Below, piece by piece: positions 33,628-42,845 of a stretch of 64,000 nucleotides of DNA. The stretch covers positions 23,531-87,530 of the forward strand of contig CALUYY010000009.1 in the NCBI GenBank assembly GCA_944325155.1, given 5' to 3'. The notes beneath the pieces are model-generated. The model saw only the letters and a program-made list of their open reading frames with translations, was not told where the DNA came from and searched no databases. Within the stretch, counting starts at the first letter, position 1, and the number at the start of each line of letters is the position of its first letter. The translations under genes were made by a program, and so were the position numbers. This DNA comes from Candidatus Gastranaerophilales bacterium (GTDB lineage Bacteria; Cyanobacteriota; Vampirovibrionia; Gastranaerophilales; Gastranaerophilaceae).

Positions 33628-34364
33628 TAGTTTGAAGCATAAAATAAAAAGCCTATAAGAAGATCGGCCAAAAGAAGATATACCGTGCATAAAATTGCGG
33701 ATTTTGTTGTTGAATCGCCCACGTTTCTTGCGCCGCCTTCCGTTTCATATCCGACGGTTGCGCAAACCGTCGCTATAATTGCACCGAATATAAAACCTTT
33801 TAATAAACTTATATAAATATCTTTTGTGTTAAACATGAGCCAGACGGAGTTTAAGTATCTGTTCGGGTGAAGATCGATTGAATGGTAAGAAACAAACATT
33901 CCGCCCATTACACCCAAAAATTCCGCAAGAATAACTATAAAAAGACAGCTGAAAGCGCCCGCTATAATTCTCGGGGCAAAATAATATCCGACGGGATTAA
34001 CCCCTAATACTTTCATTGCGCTTACCTGGGAAGTTACTTTCATATTTGCAATTTGAGCCGTTATTGCGGTTCCCGCTCTTGCACCCATTGCAAGCGCCGC
34101 AAAGCCGGGGGCTATTTCTCTTATCAGTGCAATTCCCAAAAAGCCGCCTATATAATCATCGGCGCCCGATAATAAAAATTGTTTTGAAACCTGAAGCGCA
34201 ATTACGCTTGAAGCAATCATAACAATAAGCATACAAATGCCCAATGAATCAAAACCTATAATCGCCGCCTGTGAAATCACGCTTTTAAACGTTACATTGC
34301 CCTTAAACGTGTATTTCATCGCACTTATAAAATTTTGAACACATTTACCCAAGAAAGAAATCAT
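33624..34364 (-). CDS. mlaE: MlaE-family ABC transporter permease
   Basis: A 246-residue membrane protein of the MlaE/YrbE type, the permease for phospholipid traffic between the inner and outer membrane. Typical blocks are MIASSVIALQVSKQF, REIAPGFAALAMGARAGTAITAQIANMKVTSQVSAMKVLGVNP and FGAIIATVCATVGYETEGGARNVGDSTTKSAI. The ATPase (mlaF) and substrate-binding (mlaD) genes are not adjacent. Supports a diderm envelope. Confidence 0.9.
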   Translation of the reverse strand: MISFLGKCVQNFISAMKYTFKGNVTFKSVISQAAIIGFDSLGICMLIVMIASSVIALQVSKQFLLSGADDYIGGFLGIALIREIAPGFAALAMGARAGTAITAQIANMKVTSQVSAMKVLGVNPVGYYFAPRIIAGAFSCLFIVILAEFLGVMGGMFVSYHSIDLHPNRYLNSVWLMFNTKDIYISLLKGFIFGAIIATVCATVGYETEGGARNVGDSTTKSAILCTVYLLLADLLIGFLFYASNY

Positions 34365-34498
34365 GGCTTTAATTCTACAATTAAAAATCCTTTATTTCAA
34401 ATTTTATTCGGAATAAAAACTTAAACAATATAAAATTTTAAAGCAAAATAAGTTAAAAAATGCTGGATTTTTATGGAATTTTTATTTAATATTCTTTT

Positions 34499-36091
34499 AT
34501 GCTTTCATCTATTTTAAATTTTATTTTGTTTTTGGCTTTTATATACCTTTTTTTATACGGTATTTATCTTTTGACGATTAATCTGAAAGCGCTTTTATCA
34601 AGAAAAAAATTTTTAAACGGAGAATATTTTTCCGTTAATGAAGAAGAATTTAAGAAAAATAAAATTTGTGTCGTTATCTGGGCAAATTCAAAGTCAAAAA
34701 AACTTGAAGGGCTTTTAAGAAGTTTAAACGAACAAACTTATTTAAAAGAAAATTATTCGGTGCATGTAGTTTATGCAAAAGATTCAAACTCTCTTTTGTA
34801 TACGCCCGATTGTATGGCGGGTGCACAAATCCATTGTATAGAAAATCCCGAATTTTTTAATAAAAATAAAGCTTTAAATACTTTTTTGTCAAAGCTTGTT
34901 GTCGGCTCAAAATTTGATATATACCTTTTTTTGGGCGCAGACAGATATGTTAATCAATATTATCTGGAAAACGTTAATTATTCTTTTAATACATCAAATG
35001 CAAAGGTTATAACGGGTAAAACCACCGTTGTTCCGGAATTTAAAAATCATTTAATAAGAGCAAAAATTTTAGAAACAAGACAGGAATTTAAGAATAATAC
35101 AACAAATGTTGCAAGAAGAATGTTTTCCCTGTTTTCCGTTATTGATTCCGATAATTGCGCAATAGCTTCCGACATTCTTGAAAAAACGGGGCGTGTTTGT
35201 TTTGAAACAAGGGAAGATGAACTTAAATATTCTTTGTTTTTGGCTTCCAATAATATTGCGCCCATATATTCCCCTTTTATGGAAACAATTGTTGAAGCGG
35301 CGGATTTTAACCCCACAAGCGCAAGTCTCGGCATAAGATATTCTTTATTTAAATATTATTTAAAACTTTTATTTAAAAAACCGTGGAATTTTGTCGAATT
35401 TGTTTTATCCCTTTTATATCCCAATGTTGCCGTTATTGTTTTATTGTTTATAACGATTTTTTATGCATCTTTTAACTTTATAAGCTCAATAGAACATACC
35501 TACATTCTTCATCTGATTGCATTTTATCTGCTTGTCTGGACATTGGGCATAATCGCTTCTTCTTTGGGGTTTAAAAGAACGATTCTTTTTATGATTTATC
35601 CTTTTTATTCTTTTGCTTTTAATTTTAAAAAAATAACAAAAGATATATCAAGACGTGCCATTCAAAAATCAATATCGGAAGAAAAAAATATTAAATCGGC
35701 AACGATGGATGCAATTGTTACGGACGGAAGCAAAGAAGTTATGTGCAAAATGGATTTGATTTCGGATAACGGAATGAGAAGAGTTATTTTAAGGTTCAGA
35801 AAAAAACATGTTATATCCGAAGAATCTATAAGAATGTATGATGCCGTTCAGAATATTTCAAAAAAAGTAAAGACCCACGGTTATACTCTTAAAATATGCC
35901 AGAATTGTTCGCATTTTAAAATTACCCCGGACGGCACTGTTGATTTATTGAAAGGAAAATGTTTCGTAAATATGACGCCGGATAACCCGGATGAAACGTT
36001 TGAAACGTTAATCTGGAATACGTGCAACTGTTTTGTTCCGCACAAAGGAACAGATGTATTGGATGTTTTAAATAACGAAAATAAAAATTAA
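34499..36091 (+). CDS. GT2-like membrane protein with C-terminal Cys-rich domain
   Basis: A 530-residue protein: N-terminal helix (4-26), a GT-A-like domain (about 52-260: ICVVIWANSKSKKLEGLLRSLNEQTYLKENYSVHVV, KALNTFLSKL, FDIYLFLGADRYV, TREDELKYSLFLA), two to three helices (about 305-370) and a cytoplasmic tail. The DxD motif is replaced by ADR and no QxxRW is seen, so activity is uncertain. The tail (about 400-530) holds five cysteines (467, 470, 488, 509, 511) as CQNC...C...CNC, a probable metal site I do not recognise. No Shine-Dalgarno: TAATAT lies 6 bases before the ATG, as in leaderless genes. Confidence 0.6.
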   Translation: MLSSILNFILFLAFIYLFLYGIYLLTINLKALLSRKKFLNGEYFSVNEEEFKKNKICVVIWANSKSKKLEGLLRSLNEQTYLKENYSVHVVYAKDSNSLLYTPDCMAGAQIHCIENPEFFNKNKALNTFLSKLVVGSKFDIYLFLGADRYVNQYYLENVNYSFNTSNAKVITGKTTVVPEFKNHLIRAKILETRQEFKNNTTNVARRMFSLFSVIDSDNCAIASDILEKTGRVCFETREDELKYSLFLASNNIAPIYSPFMETIVEAADFNPTSASLGIRYSLFKYYLKLLFKKPWNFVEFVLSLLYPNVAVIVLLFITIFYASFNFISSIEHTYILHLIAFYLLVWTLGIIASSLGFKRTILFMIYPFYSFAFNFKKITKDISRRAIQKSISEEKNIKSATMDAIVTDGSKEVMCKMDLISDNGMRRVILRFRKKHVISEESIRMYDAVQNISKKVKTHGYTLKICQNCSHFKITPDGTVDLLKGKCFVNMTPDNPDETFETLIWNTCNCFVPHKGTDVLDVLNNENKN

Positions 36092-36130
36092 TAGCCATGT
36101 TTATTTTTCTATATTAAAATAACTTTTGAT

Positions 36131-38308
36131 ATGGCAAGAACAAGAATAAAAAGAGTAACAGTGAAGAGGAAAAGAAAAAAGCAGCCGGGGTGCCTTTCTT
36201 ATATTCTGGTATCTTTGATTTCGGCTTATCTTGCCGTAATTTTGGCGTTTAATTTATATCTTGCAAGTTTGCAGCCGATAAGTAACTTTAAAGATATTAA
36301 GCCGAATCCCGTTACTGCCATATATTCTTCAGACGGCGAAAACATTAAAACTTTTACCGCATATAAATTTGAAAAAGTTTCGATTGATGATATCCCCGAT
36401 AATCTTAAAAATGCCGTTATCGCAACGGAGGATAAAAACTTTTACAGACACAGAGGCTTTGATACCATGGGGCTTATCCGCTCCGCCATTACAAACATAA
36501 GAGCGGGATCTTTAAAACAGGGCGCAAGCACAATTACCCAGCAATTGGCAAGAATTTTATTTTTATCAAACGAAAGAACGTTTGACAGAAAAATTAAAGA
36601 ATTAATCATTGCGCACAGAATTGAAAAAACAATTTCAAAAGATGAAATTCTTGAAATGTATATGAATTCCGTATATTTAGGTGCCGGAACTTACGGTGTA
36701 TTGTCCGCTTCAAAGACCTATTTTGATAAAGAGCTTGATGAATTAACGCTTGCCGAAGCCGCTTTAATTGCAGGACTTCCTCAGGCACCGAGCGTTTATT
36801 CGCCTTTTACAAACCCTGATGCCGCAATAAACAGACGTAATCAGGTTTTAAAAAGGATGTTAAAAACGGGATATATTGATAAAAAACAATATAAACAGGC
36901 GCTTGATGAACCTTTAAAATTGAACGATAAACCGAGAATTTATTCTTTTAATAAAGCTCCTTACTTCATTGATTTCGTATTGAGGGAGCTGAATGATATC
37001 GGGTTTGACGAAACAGAAATCTCGCAGGGCGGATTAAAAATATATACCACTCTTAATTATAAAGACCAGCTGGCGGCGGATGAAGCTATTACAAACGGAC
37101 TTAAAAACGCAGGCTTAAGAGCGGATAAAACCCAGATGGCACTATTTGCATTCAGCCCCACAACGGGAAAAATTATAGCTTATGTCGGCGGCAAAAACTA
37201 TGAAAAAAGCCAATATGACAGAATTGTAAATGCAATAAGACCGCCGGGGTCATCGTTTAAACCGTTTGTATATACGGCAGCTCTTCAGCAGGGATTCAGC
37301 GTTAACGATATAGTTGATGATAAACCCGTTAATTTTAATAACTGGGCGCCGAGAAACTACGGCGGAAAATTCAGAGGTAAAATTCCTTTATGGAAAGCTT
37401 TGGCTGTTTCATCAAATGTGATAGCGGCTTCTTTGATTGACAGGGTGGGTGTCGGCGCCGTTATTTCCACCGCAAGGGATTTAGGAATTACCACCCCTCT
37501 TCAAAACGACCTTACGATTTCTTTGGGTTCAAACGGCGTAAAACTTTATGATATGGTTATTGCATACGGCGCTTTTGCAAACGGAGGATTCAGAGTCCGC
37601 CCTTATGCGGTTGAAAGAGTCGAAAATTCAAGAGGTGTTGTAATTTATGAAGCAATGCCCACAAAAGTTATAAAGGTTATAAGCTATGATACTGCGGCAG
37701 GCATGACTTTTATGTTGAAAAAAGTTGTTGAAGTGGGAACCGGGCGCGGTGCAAACGTCGGAAGAGAAATTGCGGGCAAAACCGGTACGACGGATGATTA
37801 CCGCGATGCATGGTTTATGGGTTTCAGTCCCGATATAGTGGCGGGTGTTTGGCTCGGCAATGACGACAACTCAAGGCTCCCCGGAATAACCGGCGGAGGA
37901 TTGCCCGCAAGAATCTGGGGTAATTTTATGAAAACGGCTTTAAGCGATTATCCCGAATCCGTGTTTGATTATCCCGATTTTACAAACAAACCCCAATCAA
38001 TTAACAGTGAAGTAATCTATGTTGATGAAGAAAACGTAAATTCGACTTACAACGATTCAATTATTATAGATGAAGATGTTGCAGACGGTTTTTCCGATGA
38101 TGATACATCGTTTGATAATGATTTTGATGTAAAAAAAGATAAAGAAAGCGGCAAAATGCAGGTTTCGGCGCCCAAGAAAGCACCGATGCCGATTATTATC
38201 GATAAAACAAACGAAGTAAAAAGAGAAAAATTAAAGGTGAAACCTTTAACTCCGTTTGATTCAACCAAGCCGGAAAAATCAAATTCGGCGCCGCTTCCCG
38301 GTATTTAA
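36131..38308 (+). CDS. Class A penicillin-binding protein (PBP1A-like)
   Basis: A bifunctional peptidoglycan synthase of 725 residues. A cytoplasmic basic N-terminus and one transmembrane helix (about 22-46) precede the GT51 glycosyltransferase (catalytic Glu100 in ATEDKNFYRHRGFD, QGASTITQQLARILFL) and a transpeptidase with SxxK (Ser374, PPGSSFKPF), SSN and KTGTTDD motifs. The last 120 residues are Asp/Pro/Lys-rich, without known fold. It is upstream of pyk, which starts 22 bases later, possibly within one transcript. Confidence 0.94.
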   Translation: MARTRIKRVTVKRKRKKQPGCLSYILVSLISAYLAVILAFNLYLASLQPISNFKDIKPNPVTAIYSSDGENIKTFTAYKFEKVSIDDIPDNLKNAVIATEDKNFYRHRGFDTMGLIRSAITNIRAGSLKQGASTITQQLARILFLSNERTFDRKIKELIIAHRIEKTISKDEILEMYMNSVYLGAGTYGVLSASKTYFDKELDELTLAEAALIAGLPQAPSVYSPFTNPDAAINRRNQVLKRMLKTGYIDKKQYKQALDEPLKLNDKPRIYSFNKAPYFIDFVLRELNDIGFDETEISQGGLKIYTTLNYKDQLAADEAITNGLKNAGLRADKTQMALFAFSPTTGKIIAYVGGKNYEKSQYDRIVNAIRPPGSSFKPFVYTAALQQGFSVNDIVDDKPVNFNNWAPRNYGGKFRGKIPLWKALAVSSNVIAASLIDRVGVGAVISTARDLGITTPLQNDLTISLGSNGVKLYDMVIAYGAFANGGFRVRPYAVERVENSRGVVIYEAMPTKVIKVISYDTAAGMTFMLKKVVEVGTGRGANVGREIAGKTGTTDDYRDAWFMGFSPDIVAGVWLGNDDNSRLPGITGGGLPARIWGNFMKTALSDYPESVFDYPDFTNKPQSINSEVIYVDEENVNSTYNDSIIIDEDVADGFSDDDTSFDNDFDVKKDKESGKMQVSAPKKAPMPIIIDKTNEVKREKLKVKPLTPFDSTKPEKSNSAPLPGI

Positions 38309-38330
38309 AAAAAAGGAGCAATTGACAACA

Positions 38331-39761
38331 ATGACATTTACAAAAAAAGCAAAAATAGTGGTAACACTGGGTCCTGCCACGGATAGTGAAGAATCGGTCA
38401 AAGAGCTGATTAAAGCGGGTGCTAACGTATTCAGATTTAATACATCCCATGGTGAATACGATTATCATAAAGCAAAAATCAGAATGGTAAAAAAAGTTGC
38501 CGAAGAAATGAAAGTATTTGTTGCAACTTTAGTTGATCTTCAGGGTCCCAAAATAAGAATAGGAAAACTTAATAAAGAAATTCCCTTAAATAAAGGCGAT
38601 GAAATAGTTTTGGAACATTATGAAGGTGAAATTAAAGAAGGAATCATCCCCGTTGATTATAAAGGAATTGCCGATGATGTCAAAAAAGATGCGGTTATTC
38701 TCGTTGATGACGGCAAAATCCAATTAAAAGTTAAAGACATTAATGATAACAAAGTTTATACCGAAGTTATCGTGCCGAACATTTTAAAACCGAGAAAAGG
38801 AATAAATATCCCGGGTTCTACCGCAAGCCTTTCGGCTGTTACCGAAAGAGACATTGAATTTATTAAGCTTGCGGTAAATGAAGACGTTGATTTTATTGCC
38901 TTATCTTTTGTAAGAGAAAAAAATGACGTATTATTGGCAAAAAAATATATTCAAGAATTTAACGGCGATATTCCGGTTGTTGCAAAAATGGAAAAACCGC
39001 AAAGTATGGCAAATTTAAGCGAAATCGTTTCAAGCGCCGATGCCGTTATGGTTGCAAGGGGAGATTTGGGGATTGAATTATCACCGGTTGAAGTCCCCAT
39101 TTGCCAGAAAAAAATCATTCAGGAATGCAGCAAGTATAAAAAACCCGTTATTGTTGCAACACAAATGCTTGAATCTATGATAGATAATCCGATACCGACC
39201 CGTGCGGAATCATCAGATGTTGCAAACGCTATTTTGGACGGAGCGGATGCCGTTATGCTGTCGGCCGAAACATCCGTCGGAAAATATGCAACGGAAGCCG
39301 TAAAAATGATGAGTGAAATCATTATTGCAACGGAAGCCAGCGGGTTTTATAAATATGATTATGAACCGGAGATGCTTCCCGAGATTTCAACCCTTACAAG
39401 ACAGGCAATCGTAACGGGCGCAGACAGGATGATAAAAACGGTTAACGCAAAAGCCGTTTTATCATTTTCGCATTCGGGCAAATCCACAAAAATAATGTCA
39501 AAAATGAAACCCAAAGTGCCCATTATTCTTATTTGCGATACAAAACAAACCGCAAGAAGAATGGCTTTAAGCTGGGGCGTTTTTTCGTATTATAAAAATT
39601 GGGACGAAACCATAACAGGGGAAATTTTGTTAAGTTTTGACGAATTTTTAATTAACGAAATCGGCTTAAAAACCGATGATTATGTAATTATAATAGGCTC
39701 TCAGCCCAATTTAATTACAAGCAGAACAAACTTTATCAGAGTTCACAGAATCGGAGCGTAA
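38331..39761 (+). CDS. pyk: Pyruvate kinase
   Basis: It produces pyruvate and ATP from phosphoenolpyruvate. The 476-residue protein has KIVVTLGPATDSEE, VFRFNTSHG, LVDLQGPKIRIGKL, the active-site VVAKMEKPQSMANL and VMVARGDLGIELSPVEVP, MLESMIDNPIPTRAESSDVANAILDG and the C-terminal domain. The start is set at ATG 38331; an in-frame TTG (38322) nearer to AGGAG is possible, and a longer frame overlapping the PBP gene is unlikely. metY follows 12 bases later. Confidence 0.96.
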   Translation: MTFTKKAKIVVTLGPATDSEESVKELIKAGANVFRFNTSHGEYDYHKAKIRMVKKVAEEMKVFVATLVDLQGPKIRIGKLNKEIPLNKGDEIVLEHYEGEIKEGIIPVDYKGIADDVKKDAVILVDDGKIQLKVKDINDNKVYTEVIVPNILKPRKGINIPGSTASLSAVTERDIEFIKLAVNEDVDFIALSFVREKNDVLLAKKYIQEFNGDIPVVAKMEKPQSMANLSEIVSSADAVMVARGDLGIELSPVEVPICQKKIIQECSKYKKPVIVATQMLESMIDNPIPTRAESSDVANAILDGADAVMLSAETSVGKYATEAVKMMSEIIIATEASGFYKYDYEPEMLPEISTLTRQAIVTGADRMIKTVNAKAVLSFSHSGKSTKIMSKMKPKVPIILICDTKQTARRMALSWGVFSYYKNWDETITGEILLSFDEFLINEIGLKTDDYVIIIGSQPNLITSRTNFIRVHRIGA

Positions 39762-39773
39762 AGGAAAAAACAG

Positions 39774-41042
39774 ATGAAAATTGAAACCAAATGCCTGCAT
39801 TCAGGCTACAAACCCGAAAATGCGGGACCAAGAGTAATGCCTATTTATCAAAGCACCACATACCGTTTTAATTCAACGGATGAAGTGGGCGCGGTGTTTA
39901 ATGACCCTACAAAAGCGCACATCTACACAAGATTTACAAACCCCACCGTTGATGTTGTCGAAAAGAAAATAGCGGATCTTGAAGGCGGAGTTGCTGCAAT
40001 GTGTACATCATCAGGGCAGATGGCTTCAATGATGTCTATTTTAAATTTATGCCACTCGGGAGACAGCTTTATTTCAACATCGACAATATACGGCGGAACG
40101 GTTAATTTATTTGCGGTAAGCCTAAAAAAACTCGGTGTTGAATGTATTTTTGTCGACCCCGATGCGAGTGAAGAAGAAATCCAAGCTAAAATAAAACCCA
40201 ATACAAAAGCAATTTTTGCAGAAACTTTATCTAATCCTGCGGTTGTTGTTTTGGATATTGAAAAGTTTGTTAAAATCGCACACAAAAATAAAATGCCTTT
40301 AATTTTGGACAACACCTTCCCGACGCCGATTTTATGCCGTCCTTTTGAATGGGGAGCGGATGTTGTTATTCATTCAACTTCAAAATATATGGACGGGCAT
40401 GCGCTTCAAGTCGGCGGTGTTATAGTTGATTCGGGCAAATTTGATTTTACAAACGGCAAATATCCGGAATTTGTTGAACCCGATGAATCGTATCACGGCA
40501 CAATCTATACAAGAGATTATCCCTTTGCACCGTATATCATAAAAGCAAGAATGCAGTTAATGAGAGATTTCGGTGCATATCCGGCCGGACATTCAGGCTT
40601 TTTATTGAATTTGGGGCTTGAAACACTGGCTGTCAGAATGGAGAGATATTGTAAGAATGCCCAAATAATGGCAGAATATTTTAAAGATACGGGCATGTTT
40701 GAAGAAGTCAGATATCCGGGACTTAAAGGTGATAAATATTATGATTTGGCTCAAAAATATTTACCTGACGGACAATCAGGCGTTATATCCTTAACGATTA
40801 AAGGCGGAAAACAAGCTGCCGTTAAATTTATGGACGGATTGGATATGGCATCCAATGAGGTTCACGTTGCGGATATAAGAACCTGCGTGTTGCACCCCGC
40901 AACGGCAACACACAGGCAGTTGACGGATGAACAGCTTGTTGCATGCGGGATTAACCCCGGATTAATAAGATTTTCGGTCGGCTTGGAAAACGTTGATGAT
41001 ATTATAGCCGATGTCGAAGGTTCACTTAAAAAAATGAGATAA
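39774..41042 (+). CDS. metY: O-acetylhomoserine sulfhydrylase (MetY-like, PLP-dependent)
   Basis: It forms homocysteine from O-acetylhomoserine and sulfide, in methionine synthesis. The 422-residue protein has the Cys/Met-metabolism PLP fold: ETKCLHSGYKPENAGPRVMPIYQSTTY, SSGQMASMMSILNLCHSGD, and the Schiff-base lysine Lys204 in IHSTSKYMDGHA. Length and the THRQL...RFSVGLEN ending favour MetY over methionine gamma-lyase, but that alternative cannot be excluded by sequence alone. Preceded by AAAGGAA. Confidence 0.85.
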   Translation: MKIETKCLHSGYKPENAGPRVMPIYQSTTYRFNSTDEVGAVFNDPTKAHIYTRFTNPTVDVVEKKIADLEGGVAAMCTSSGQMASMMSILNLCHSGDSFISTSTIYGGTVNLFAVSLKKLGVECIFVDPDASEEEIQAKIKPNTKAIFAETLSNPAVVVLDIEKFVKIAHKNKMPLILDNTFPTPILCRPFEWGADVVIHSTSKYMDGHALQVGGVIVDSGKFDFTNGKYPEFVEPDESYHGTIYTRDYPFAPYIIKARMQLMRDFGAYPAGHSGFLLNLGLETLAVRMERYCKNAQIMAEYFKDTGMFEEVRYPGLKGDKYYDLAQKYLPDGQSGVISLTIKGGKQAAVKFMDGLDMASNEVHVADIRTCVLHPATATHRQLTDEQLVACGINPGLIRFSVGLENVDDIIADVEGSLKKMR

Positions 41043-41055
41043 TCCTAATGATAAA

Positions 41056-41085
41056 AAGCCCTTGAATTTCAAGGGCTTTACTTTT
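41056..41085 (+). terminator. Terminator after metY
   Basis: AAAGCCCTTGAA and its complement (41056-41079) are followed by TACTTTTT, 14 bases after the metY stop; the symmetrical stem also faces the convergent pseudogene. Confidence 0.85.
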
Positions 41086-42513
41086 TAAGTAAAAAGTTTA
41101 TTTTTTGTTTTTTCAATATCTTCATTTATTTTTTTACACAAATCTTTTGCATATTTTATATCAACAAATTTTATTGACGATAAAAATTCAAATTTTTTGC
41201 TTTTTGTAGCTGCCGTTACAAGATAGATTGAACCCATATTATTTAACTTTTGAAAATAATTTTCCCGTGTTGTTACCCGGTAGATATTTCCGTAATAAAC
41301 ACAGGCTTTTTTTCTTCAAATATTCTTTTAACATTTTCCGCTTTATCGGGATAAAAATTATATTTTGTATTTTTACAGCTTATATAATTTGCACACATTA
41401 TTATATAACCCGTAAGGGCTGATATAAAAAGTGCAGGTATAAAATAATAAATAAAATTTGAAAATGAATAATCAATGCAAAATTCAACGGCGCTTGTAAT
41501 AATTAAAATTAAAGAAGTTACGATAACAACGGGAAACATTTGCGCAGACGGGGAAAAATGAGGTCGTATACAATATTTGGGCGTTATAATGTTATCGTTT
41601 GTATTATCATTATCAAGAAAGTTTTTTAATTTTTCATATATTTTATCCGCATTTTTAAGATTTTCCATAATTATTTCTTCTCGCCCTATTTCTCTGTTTC
41701 TAACGGTTGAGAAGATTTTTATGTTTCCTAAATTATATTTTTTTTCAAACGGCCCCCTTTTTAAAATTATTCCTTTTGTATTTTTAGTGTGGATTATTTT
41801 TAAATTATGATTAATTATTCCTTCTTTTGATTGTATTGTATTTTTCCCTATTTTGTATATTTTTTGCTTTCTCATAAAACGGCCGTACGGGGGATAAAAA
41901 ACCGTAAATACTAAAATGCAGACTGTTATTATATAAGGAATATCACCGTAGGGATTATATTTTTTATCAAATAATTCGGCACCTGAAGATATCCAGATTA
42001 AAACGGCAATAATACTTGCCGCAAGCCCTAAAATAAAACCGAAAACGGTATCTTGAAAATACGGATAAATTGAATTTTTATCCGGCTGAAGAGTTATTTT
42101 TTCTTCTTCATAAGAATCTTTTGAGATTAGGTTACATAGAGTTGACATAACGTTATAAGGGTTTTTTATGTCTTGTATTGCCACACGCATGTGGCCGTAT
42201 TCATCCAATCGGTCAAGTGAAATTATAATTGTGCCCAGGTTGAACTTTCTTTGAAAAAGCTTTGTTTCAGCCAAAGTTCTTTTATGTCTTTGATAAATAA
42301 GGGGTTTGTATCCGGTTTTGAATCCGTGCCGAAATAAATACTGTCTTTTGTTACGGTATAAACCGTTTTTTTACTTTTGCTTATTTCCACACACGTTTTA
42401 TAAACAAACAGTATTGTTGTAATATAAGCAAGATGATTTTGGAATTTCCAAAGTTTTAGTTCCTGTATTTTTATATTTAAAATATACAATATTTTTAATA
42501 TTAATATCTTCAT
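41085..42513 (-). pseudogene. Frameshifted bPH2 (YdbT-like) membrane protein gene
   Basis: Three minus-strand frames join into one protein. 42513-42259 encodes ...YTVTKDSIYFGTDSK...DIKELWLKQSFF; then a frame to 41273 continues QRKFNLGTIIISLDRLDEYGHMRVAIQDIKNPYNV with five to six membrane helices; a third frame to 41085 reads VYYGNIYRVTTRENYFQKL, GSIYLVTAATKSK and FVDIKYAKDLCKKI. These are bacterial PH-domain patterns. The breaks fall at a T5 (42258-42254; one more T restores the frame) and an A7 (41313-41307; one more A restores it) on the coding strand. So there are two one-base losses in homopolymers: decay, slippage, or sequencing error. Confidence 0.65.
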
Positions 42514-42588
42514 ATAATTTGCCGAGATAAATAATAAAAATTTCTTGATTGTTAATTGTGTTGTGATATTATTCTTGTTATGGGGATT

Positions 42589-42617
42589 TTGCCCGAATTT
42601 TGAAAATTTAATATAAT
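42589..42617 (+). promoter_or_regulatory. Promoter upstream of candidate RNA and tRNA-Pro
   Basis: TTGCCC (42589-42594) and a perfect TATAAT (42612-42617) are 17 bases apart. Transcription would begin near 42624 and could run through the foldable segment into tRNA-Pro at 42750. Confidence 0.6.
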
Positions 42618-42623
42618 ATCGGG

Positions 42624-42739
42624 ATGTGGCAGGGTCGCCCGTGAAAAAAGGTTGATAACCTTTTTGAACGGGGCAGGCGAACGGAAAACCGAAGGTTTGA
42701 CTGAGCCGTTTAGCAATTTGACCAAACTGCGCCCGATAA
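42624..42739 (+). ncRNA. Candidate structured RNA upstream of tRNA-Pro
   Basis: The segment folds into nested helices: GCAGGGUC (42629-42636) with GACC..CUGC (42720-42730, three-A bulge); a long hairpin 42638-42672 with CCCGU/ACGGG, tandem G-A/A-G mismatches and AAAAAGG/CCUUUUU around a seven-base loop; and a second hairpin AACGG/CCGUU (42680-42710) enclosing AAACC/GGUUU. An outer 7-bp TATCGGG/CCCGATA (42617-42623/42732-42738) overlaps the -10 and may be coincidental. The tandem sheared G-A pairs exist only on the plus strand. No known family recognised. Confidence 0.5.
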
Positions 42740-42749
42740 AATTAAGTGT

Positions 42750-42823
42750 CGGGATGTGGCGCAGTTTGGTAGCGCACCGTGTTCGGGTCGCGGGGGTCGC
42801 AAGTTCGAATCTTGTCATCCCGA
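42750..42823 (+). tRNA. tRNA-Pro (anticodon CGG)
   Basis: A complete cloverleaf: acceptor CGGGATG/CATCCCG, D-stem GCGC/GCGC, anticodon stem CCGTG/CGCGG with loop TTCGGGT (anticodon CGG), T-arm GCAAG-TTCGAAT-CTTGT and discriminator A. CCA is not encoded. It reads proline codon CCG. Its first bases (TCGGGATGTGGC) are identical to the stretch at 42619-42630. Confidence 0.93.
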
Positions 42824-42845
42824 TTTTAATTTATATAATATTTCT

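Noticed and set aside
42552..42818. 88-codon minus-strand frame antisense to tRNA-Pro and the candidate RNA
   Set aside because: The peptide is the reverse complement of the tRNA (typical ...RFELATPATRTRCATKLRH... artefact) and has no ribosome site.
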